Positions 7,658 through 11,605 of a stretch of 11,605 bases of DNA are shown here, one piece after another. How positions within the stretch are numbered: position 1 is the first letter of the stretch; every line of letters starts with the position of its first letter. The translations under genes were made by a program, and so were the position numbers. The DNA lies in the NCBI GenBank assembly GCA_963696325.1, contig CAVOJV010000035.1, positions 1 to 11,605 on the forward strand, in the 5' to 3' direction. Source of the DNA: CAVOJV01 sp963696325. GTDB taxonomy: Bacteria > Pseudomonadota > Gammaproteobacteria > Competibacterales > Competibacteraceae. The notes beneath the pieces are model-generated. The model was not told the origin of the DNA and did no database searches. It was given only the letters and a program-made list of their open reading frames with translations.

Positions 7658-9400
7658 ATGAACATCATAAAAACACCACTCAACGTCAAGAGAATCGAAC
7701 GGGTAGACGACATACCACTGCTATTGGCGCAGATGGAAAAGATGGAGGTGGCGCCGCTGCTGGACCATTACTTCCCGACGCACGGCAACTGGCAAGGGCT
7801 AAGCCTGGGGCAGATCGCGGTCGTGTGGCTGGCCTACCTCCTGAGCGAGGGCGACCACCGGCTGAATTCCGTGCAGGGCTGGGCGGCGGGGCTATGGATG
7901 ACCTTGTCGGTTTGCTTGGGAGCGCTTGGCCTGCGCGAGCTAGACTTCAGCGACGACCGCCTGTGCCTAGTGCTGGACGGGCTGGGTCGGGACGATGCGG
8001 CGTGGGAGGCCTACGAGCGCGAGCAGAATGCCACGCTGCTGCGCGTGTACGACTTGAAGGCCCGGCGAGTGCGCATCGACAGCACCACGGCGAAAAGCTA
8101 CGTCGCCGTCACCGAGGACGGCCTGTTCCAATTCGGGCACCGCAAGGAACACCGCCCCGACCTGCCGCAGTTGAAGATCAACCAGGCGGTGCTGGACCCG
8201 CTGGGGTTGCCGCTGAGCACCACGGTCGTGAGCGGCGAGCGGGCCGACGACCCGCTCTACGTGCCGGAGATACGCAAGGTGCAGGCCAGCCTCGGACAGC
8301 AGGGAGTGCTCTATGTGGGCGACTGCAAAATGGCGTCGCTCGACACCCGCGCCTACCTCGCGGCGAGCCACGACCATTATTTATGCCCGCTGTCCGCAGT
8401 ACAAATGCCGGCGGCGGCCCTGCAAGCCGTGCTCGTACCGGTGTGGGCAGGCGCACAGCCGCTGACCCCCGTGCATCGCGCACCCGAGACGGCGGCCGAC
8501 CCGCGGGAACACCTCGCCAACGGCTTTTCCTATGGCGTCACGCTCAAGGCCGGGGGTGTCGAGTGGCGGGAGCAACGCCTGGTCGTGCAATCCTTGAAAC
8601 AGGCCGACGCGCAACAAAAGGCGCTGGACCAGCGCCTGAAAAAGGCGGAGCGGGAAATAGAGGCCCTCAACCAGTGCGGGCGGGGCCGGAAACGCCGGGA
8701 TGAAGGGGAGACGCGCGCTGCCGTGGACGCCATCCTGAAGCGCCATGACGGGGCCGGCCTACTGGCCGTCGAATACCACGTGGAAACCCAAACCATCCGC
8801 AAGCGTGCCTACTTCGGGCGCCCCGCCCGGGATGTGACGACGGTGGTCGTGACCGTCCGCACCGTGCGCGACGCCTCCGCCTACAGGGAGACCGTGCGTG
8901 GCTTGGGCTGGCGGGTATTCGCTTGCAACGACCCCGAACTGGGTTTGGGCGAGGCAGTGCTCGCCTATCGCGAAGAATACCTCGTCGAGCGCGGCTTCAA
9001 CCGCTTCCGCGGCAAGATACTGGGCTTGACGCCGCTGTACCTCAGTTCGACCACCCGCATCAAGGGCCTCATCCGCCTCCTCTGCATCGGCCTGCGGGTC
9101 TTGTGCCTGGTCGAGTTCACGGTGCGCGAGGCCTTGCGGGAGCGCGCCGAAACGCTTGACGGCATTTACGCGGGAAACCCCAAACGGGCGACCGCCAGGC
9201 CGACGACCGAGATAATGCTCAGGGCATTTGTGGGCATTAGCATGATCGTGGTCAGCCTCGGCGGGACGGACTGGCACAGCGTGACCCCCCTGAACGCCGT
9301 ACAGTCGCGTATTTTGGGCTTGCTTGGGTTTCCGGCGGCAATTTATCAAGGGCTGGGTATGCAATCCGGAAAAGTGGCTTTCAAAATGAGCGAACCATGA
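7658..9400 (+). CDS. IS1634-family DDE transposase
   Basis: This 580-residue transposase catalyses cut-and-join of the surrounding IS. Candidate DDE residues are Asp141 in VRIDSTTAKSY, Asp222 in YVGDCKMASLD, and Glu444 in EEYLVERGFNRFRG, which resembles the Y-R-E-K region of IS4-related enzymes. A charged, probably coiled segment (about 310-345) lies in the insertion between the second Asp and the Glu. I chose ATG 7658; an in-frame TTG at 7652 is possible, and no clear ribosome site precedes either. The TGA stop is made from the last three bases of the IS, so the final residues (FKMSEP) are encoded by the right inverted repeat. The frame is intact and the length is normal for the family. It is transcribed opposite to the ABC gene it interrupts. 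Confidence 0.93.
   Translation: MNIIKTPLNVKRIERVDDIPLLLAQMEKMEVAPLLDHYFPTHGNWQGLSLGQIAVVWLAYLLSEGDHRLNSVQGWAAGLWMTLSVCLGALGLRELDFSDDRLCLVLDGLGRDDAAWEAYEREQNATLLRVYDLKARRVRIDSTTAKSYVAVTEDGLFQFGHRKEHRPDLPQLKINQAVLDPLGLPLSTTVVSGERADDPLYVPEIRKVQASLGQQGVLYVGDCKMASLDTRAYLAASHDHYLCPLSAVQMPAAALQAVLVPVWAGAQPLTPVHRAPETAADPREHLANGFSYGVTLKAGGVEWREQRLVVQSLKQADAQQKALDQRLKKAEREIEALNQCGRGRKRRDEGETRAAVDAILKRHDGAGLLAVEYHVETQTIRKRAYFGRPARDVTTVVVTVRTVRDASAYRETVRGLGWRVFACNDPELGLGEAVLAYREEYLVERGFNRFRGKILGLTPLYLSSTTRIKGLIRLLCIGLRVLCLVEFTVREALRERAETLDGIYAGNPKRATARPTTEIMLRAFVGISMIVVSLGGTDWHSVTPLNAVQSRILGLLGFPAAIYQGLGMQSGKVAFKMSEP
9383..9400 (-). repeat. right terminal inverted repeat of the IS1634-type element
   Basis: 18 bases complementary, with two substitutions and one gap, to 7582-7600. 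It contains the transposase stop codon and is followed at once by the right GCTTATC copy. Confidence 0.85.
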
Positions 9401-9407
9401 GCTTATC
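9401..9407. repeat. 7-bp target-site duplication, right copy
   Basis: GCTTATC, identical to 7575-7581, directly adjacent to the IS right end. On the minus strand it encodes the Ile-Ser codons at the break in the ABC gene. Confidence 0.88.
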
Positions 9408-9541
9408 GCAAACAGCAGCGTGATCAGCCCGGCGAACATCAGCTTCGCTTTCCCGCCGACTTCGGAGGCCGCACAGTTTCTGACCGCCCGGACAAAATAA
9501 GCCCCGGTTATTTTATCGATGGAAACGGTTTGTTGAGCCAT
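9401..9541 (-). pseudogene. SbmA/YddA-like ABC protein, 5' part (47 codons)
   Basis: The fragment starts at ATG 9541 and encodes MAQQTVSIDKITGAYFVRAV and onward to KAKLMFAGLITLLFAIS. It is the cytosolic N-terminus plus the beginning of the first membrane helix of the ABC protein whose remainder lies at 6006-7574. Joined across the IS, the sequence reads LLFAIS-GMNVVNSYVG, completing that helix and giving a 569-residue protein, a normal length for the family. No good Shine-Dalgarno sequence is seen upstream. A TAAAAT at 9578-9583 (minus strand) could be a -10 box, but no matching -35 is clear. Read-through into the IS gives a chimeric frame made of antisense transposase sequence, which I regard as meaningless. 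Confidence 0.88.
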
Positions 9542-9596
9542 TAGTTTGGTTTTACCGAGGGCGCTTCGGATTGGCGCATTTTACAGTGTTTAGTCT

Positions 9597-9675
9597 CCGT
9601 AGGTCGGGTTAGACGCGCACTCTGCCAAGCCAGTCACTCGGGGAAGCCGTCACGGGCGCGTCGTAACCCGACAGG
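9597..9675. repeat. REP/MITE-like imperfect inverted repeat
   Basis: The arms GTCGGGTTAGACGCG (9603-9617) and CGCGTCGTAACCCGAC (9657-9672) are complementary except for one extra base. They surround about 40 bases. The GTAGGTCGGGTTAG...CGTAACCCGACAG pattern resembles dispersed intergenic palindromes found in many proteobacterial genomes; that resemblance is from memory. It sits between the divergent ABC and TIR genes. Confidence 0.65.
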
Positions 9676-9715
9676 GAGGCCGACTTTCATCACCGCGTGC
9701 GATTCTGCCTGTATA

Positions 9716-9746
9716 TTGCAGTAGCGACTTATCAATCATGTATAAA
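9716..9746 (+). promoter_or_regulatory. possible promoter of the TIR-domain gene
   Basis: TTGCAG (9716-9721) and TATAAA (9741-9746) resemble -35 and -10 boxes. The 19-base spacing is longer than ideal, so the match is weak. It lies about 75 bases upstream of the TIR gene start, in a visibly AT-richer patch. Confidence 0.25.
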
Positions 9747-9897
9747 GCACATGGTGAATCCGCTTGCACGCAGACGTATTGCAGGCGGCTGGTTTATAGG
9801 GGCAGGGCAAGGGGGAGATCATGGAACACAGCGGCGCGGCGCCGCGCATTTTCATCAGCTACAGCCACGACCACAAGGCGTGGATGAAGCGCGTTGT

Positions 9898-9917
9898 CAA
9901 GCACCTCAGGGTGCTTG
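9898..9917. repeat. 20-bp palindrome abutting the second IS
   Basis: CAAGCACC pairs perfectly with GGTGCTTG around a TCAG loop. It lies inside the TIR coding sequence (codons KHLRVL), and its last base is directly followed by the first base of the IS left inverted repeat. Confidence 0.7.
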
Positions 9918-9935
9918 CAGCAATTCTAAATGTGG
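9918..9935 (+). repeat. left inverted repeat of the second IS
   Basis: 18 bases perfectly complementary to 11588-11605. Immediately upstream is the palindrome inside the TIR gene. Confidence 0.9.
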
Positions 9936-10012
9936 CTTGCACATCGTGTTATTGTAGGTCTTCAGGGGGTGTGTGATAGCCTCTATGGCTGATGCAACAC
10001 GAGGCACAAGCC

Positions 10013-11338
10013 ATGAGCTATCCCTTTGGGCCACCGGAGCCGCCCTTTAGTTTTGAGACACTGGTGAGCTACTTTCACACGGTGTTGGACGCCTTGCCGG
10101 ATCAACGGACGGGGAACAACCTCGTGTATAGCATGAAGGATGCCGCGCTGGGCGCGTTTGCCGTATTTTTCACGCAGAGCCCGTCGTTTCTGGCCTTTCA
10201 AAAAGCGATGCAGGAGGCGAAGGGCATCAGCAACGCCCAAACGCTCTTCGGGATGGGGGAGATTCCCTGCGATAATCGCATCCGTACGTTGCTGGATGGA
10301 GTCCCACCGACGGTCTTGGACGCGCTGTTTGCCTCTATTTTCCGGGGGCTGGTGGCGGGCGGTTATCTGACCGAGTGGCGGGCGCTTAATGGCACGGTGC
10401 TGCTGGCACTCGATGGGGTGCAGTACTTTTCCTCGACAGTAATTCATTGCCCGAACTGTTCAACCGCCCAGCATACTAATGGCACGGTCAGCTACAGCCA
10501 TCAGGCACTGACCCCGGTGCTGGTAGCACCCGGTTATGACAAGGTCATCCCGTTGATACCCGAGTTTATTACCCCCCAGGATGGGCATGACAAACAAGAT
10601 TGCGAAACCGCCGCCGCCAAACGCTGGTTGCAGCACTATGGCGCCTGCTACCAATCCCTGGGGATCACGGTGTTGGGGGATGACCTGTATTGCCGGCAAC
10701 CCCTCTGTGAACAGCTGTTGCAGGTAGGGTTCAATTTTATCCTGGTGTGTAAACCGAGCTCACACCCAACACTCTATGACTGGCTGGCGGGACTTAAGGT
10801 AGAGTCTCTGGTACAGCGGCGCTGGACGGGACGGAGCCATGAAATCGATACCTATCGCTACGTTAACCGCCTCCCGTTACGGGACGGCAATGCGGCGCGG
10901 GAGGTGAATTGGTGTGAGCTCACCACCACTCGCGATGATGGCACTGTCCTCTATCACAACAGCTGGGTTACCAATTACCACCTAAGCCGGGAGAACGTCA
11001 AAGCGATCGTTACCACCGGCCGGACCCGTTGGAAAATCGAGAATGAAAATAATAACATCCTTAAAAATCGTGGCTACCACTTCGAACACAACTACGGTCA
11101 CGGTCAACAGTACCTGGCGTCGTTCTTGGCGACGCTCAATCTCCTGGCCTTTCTGTTTCATACCGTCCTGGAACTGATCGATACGAAATATCGACTCCTG
11201 CGCGACGTCTTACCCACCCGCCAAACGTTGTTCGACGATATCCGTGCCTTGACCCGCTATCTCTGCTTTGCCAGTTGGGATGACCTGCTCACCTTTATGC
11301 TGCGGGGACTGGAACGCGAGATACCCAACACCAGTTAA
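10013..11338 (+). CDS. DDE transposase, IS4-like (ISNCY-type)
   Basis: The start at ATG 10013 (MSYPFGPPEP) is preferred because GAGG lies eight bases upstream. An in-frame ATG at 9992 has no ribosome site. The 441-residue product has the DDE layout of IS4-clan enzymes: Asp134 in LLALDGVQYFSS, Asp223/224 in VLGDDLYCRQP, and Glu343 or Glu345 in RWKIENENNNILK, followed by GYHFEHNYGHG. A CPNC pair after the first Asp (HCPNCS) could bind metal, but only two cysteines are evident there. Similar proteins are, as I recall, annotated as ISNCY or IS4 transposases; the precise family needs an ISfinder comparison. The enzyme would move the surrounding 1688-bp IS. The frame is intact. Confidence 0.9.
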   Translation: MSYPFGPPEPPFSFETLVSYFHTVLDALPDQRTGNNLVYSMKDAALGAFAVFFTQSPSFLAFQKAMQEAKGISNAQTLFGMGEIPCDNRIRTLLDGVPPTVLDALFASIFRGLVAGGYLTEWRALNGTVLLALDGVQYFSSTVIHCPNCSTAQHTNGTVSYSHQALTPVLVAPGYDKVIPLIPEFITPQDGHDKQDCETAAAKRWLQHYGACYQSLGITVLGDDLYCRQPLCEQLLQVGFNFILVCKPSSHPTLYDWLAGLKVESLVQRRWTGRSHEIDTYRYVNRLPLRDGNAAREVNWCELTTTRDDGTVLYHNSWVTNYHLSRENVKAIVTTGRTRWKIENENNNILKNRGYHFEHNYGHGQQYLASFLATLNLLAFLFHTVLELIDTKYRLLRDVLPTRQTLFDDIRALTRYLCFASWDDLLTFMLRGLEREIPNTS

Positions 11339-11587
11339 ACTCCAGAACGCCTTAGCCGTACACCGAATCTTGCCTGCCGATGATCGGGTTGTCACTACCC
11401 CGAGGTGGTACGTTCAGTGTCTCATGGCACTTCTATCCTCCAAGGTTGGCTGGCACGCTTGCCATTGTCCTGGATCTCTGGTTCTCAGTACGTGCCGCGG
11501 CAACAAGATGCTATACCTCTCGCTCGGTAGGTCACGATCAGGTGTCTGGTAACGGCTCCAAATCATTTCTTGGTAGGGCGTTCAGAC

Positions 11588-11605
11588 CCACATTTAGAAT
11601 TGCTG
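11588..11605 (-). repeat. right inverted repeat of the second IS
   Basis: Perfect complement of 9918-9935. Its outer end is the last base of the window. Confidence 0.9.

Larger units (their letters stand above)
7582..9400 (+). mobile_element. complete IS1634-family insertion sequence (1819 bp) inside the ABC gene
   Basis: The element is bounded by imperfect terminal inverted repeats: TCATCGTTCGCCCAATTTT on the left and, read inward from the right, TCATGGTTCGCTCATTTT. These differ by two substitutions and one inserted base. A 7-bp GCTTATC duplication flanks it. It encodes a single full-length transposase on the plus strand, antisense to the ABC gene it splits. Length and transposase type fit the IS1634 family. 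Nothing suggests the element is defective, so it may still be mobile, and the sharp duplication suggests a fairly recent insertion. The family call rests on the protein's look and was not checked against ISfinder. Confidence 0.88.
9821..9976 (+). pseudogene. TIR-domain protein, 5' fragment truncated by an IS
   Basis: A GGGGGAG ribosome site three bases before the ATG supports the start. The product opens with a short leader and RIFISYSHDHKAWMKRVVKHLRVLA, matching the first beta strand, box-1-like (F/I)SYSH motif and first helix of bacterial TIR (TIR_2-type) domains. TIR domains in bacteria usually act as NAD+-cleaving or signalling modules in immune or effector proteins. Only 32 native codons remain: the IS begins at 9918 and the frame runs through it to a TGA at 9974-9976, adding about 19 IS-encoded residues. 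The catalytic Glu and all downstream domains are lost from view. The gene is divergent from the ABC/glycosidase unit. The TIR assignment rests on a short segment but the motif is clear; the full architecture (STAND, TPR, WD40 or other partner domains) cannot be known. Confidence 0.75.
9918..11605 (+). mobile_element. complete IS with 18-bp perfect inverted repeats (IS4-like/ISNCY-type), 1688 bp
   Basis: CAGCAATTCTAAATGTGG at 9918-9935 is perfectly inverted at 11588-11605, bracketing one plus-strand transposase gene. The right repeat ends on the last base of the window, so the right flank and any target duplication cannot be seen. About 250 bases between transposase stop (11338) and right repeat hold no plausible gene; I see no further structure there. 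The left flank interrupts a TIR-domain gene. The intact transposase and perfect repeats suggest a young and possibly active element. Confidence 0.88.

Noticed and set aside
7612..8703. 363-codon plus-strand open frame overlapping the IS1634 transposase
   Set aside because: Out-of-frame shadow of the transposase, with low-complexity Arg/Gly/Ala composition.
8759..9541. A 260-codon minus-strand open frame starting with the ABC N-terminus
   Set aside because: Only its first 47 codons are host sequence. The rest is antisense to the IS transposase gene, so it is an insertion artefact and not a gene.
9697..9957. 86-codon plus-strand frame around the TIR gene start
   Set aside because: It overlaps the TIR fragment in another frame. 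The TIR frame has both a ribosome site and a recognisable domain.
1..11605. CRISPR arrays, tRNA or rRNA genes, replication origins, riboswitches
   Set aside because: Looked for regularly spaced repeats, tRNA-like cloverleaf ends and known rRNA segments by eye; none were seen.

Overview
The window looks like an accessory stretch of a GC-rich proteobacterial chromosome, probably a gammaproteobacterium. That is an inference from protein style, lipoprotein signals, GC-rich codon use and IS types; no rRNA or taxonomic marker is present. The main theme is gene breakage: of six ancestral host genes, only the two leftmost are intact.

Left part (minus strand). Two intact genes encode predicted outer-membrane or periplasmic lipoproteins: a patatin-like phospholipase (1301-2539) and, downstream, a lipoprotein of unknown function (64-1176). 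A 370-base gap (2540-2909) has no convincing gene but holds a 96-bp nested inverted-repeat structure (2703-2798) and a second stem-loop (2846-2884).

Centre (minus strand). A two-gene unit runs from 9541 down to 2910. The first gene encodes an SbmA/YddA-like ABC protein with fused membrane and nucleotide-binding domains. Its stop codon and the start of the next gene are four bases apart, so the two are probably translationally coupled. The second gene encodes a roughly 1030-residue multidomain six-hairpin glycosidase-like protein: a jelly-roll module, a discoidin (F5/8 type C) module and an alpha/alpha toroid. Both genes are damaged. The ABC gene is split after codon 47 by a complete 1819-bp IS1634-type element (7582-9400) with imperfect terminal inverted repeats and a 7-bp target duplication; removing the IS and one repeat copy restores a 569-codon frame. 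The glycosidase gene carries three frameshifts near its 3' end, all at G/C runs. Separately, every ATPase motif of the ABC nucleotide-binding domain is substituted, so it appears to have been a pseudo-ATPase before the IS arrived.

Right part (plus strand). Divergent from the ABC gene, after a REP/MITE-like inverted repeat (9597-9675), is the start of a TIR-domain protein gene (9821). After 32 codons it is cut off by a second IS (9918-11605), which has perfect 18-bp inverted repeats and an IS4-like/ISNCY-type DDE transposase. The window ends exactly on the last base of this IS, so the rest of the TIR gene is not visible.

The candidate for something undescribed is the coupled pair of a catalytically degenerate ABCD/SbmA-like membrane protein and a large leaderless glycosidase with carbohydrate-binding modules, next to a divergent TIR gene. 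In this genome the pair appears to be decaying; intact homologues elsewhere would be the ones to study.
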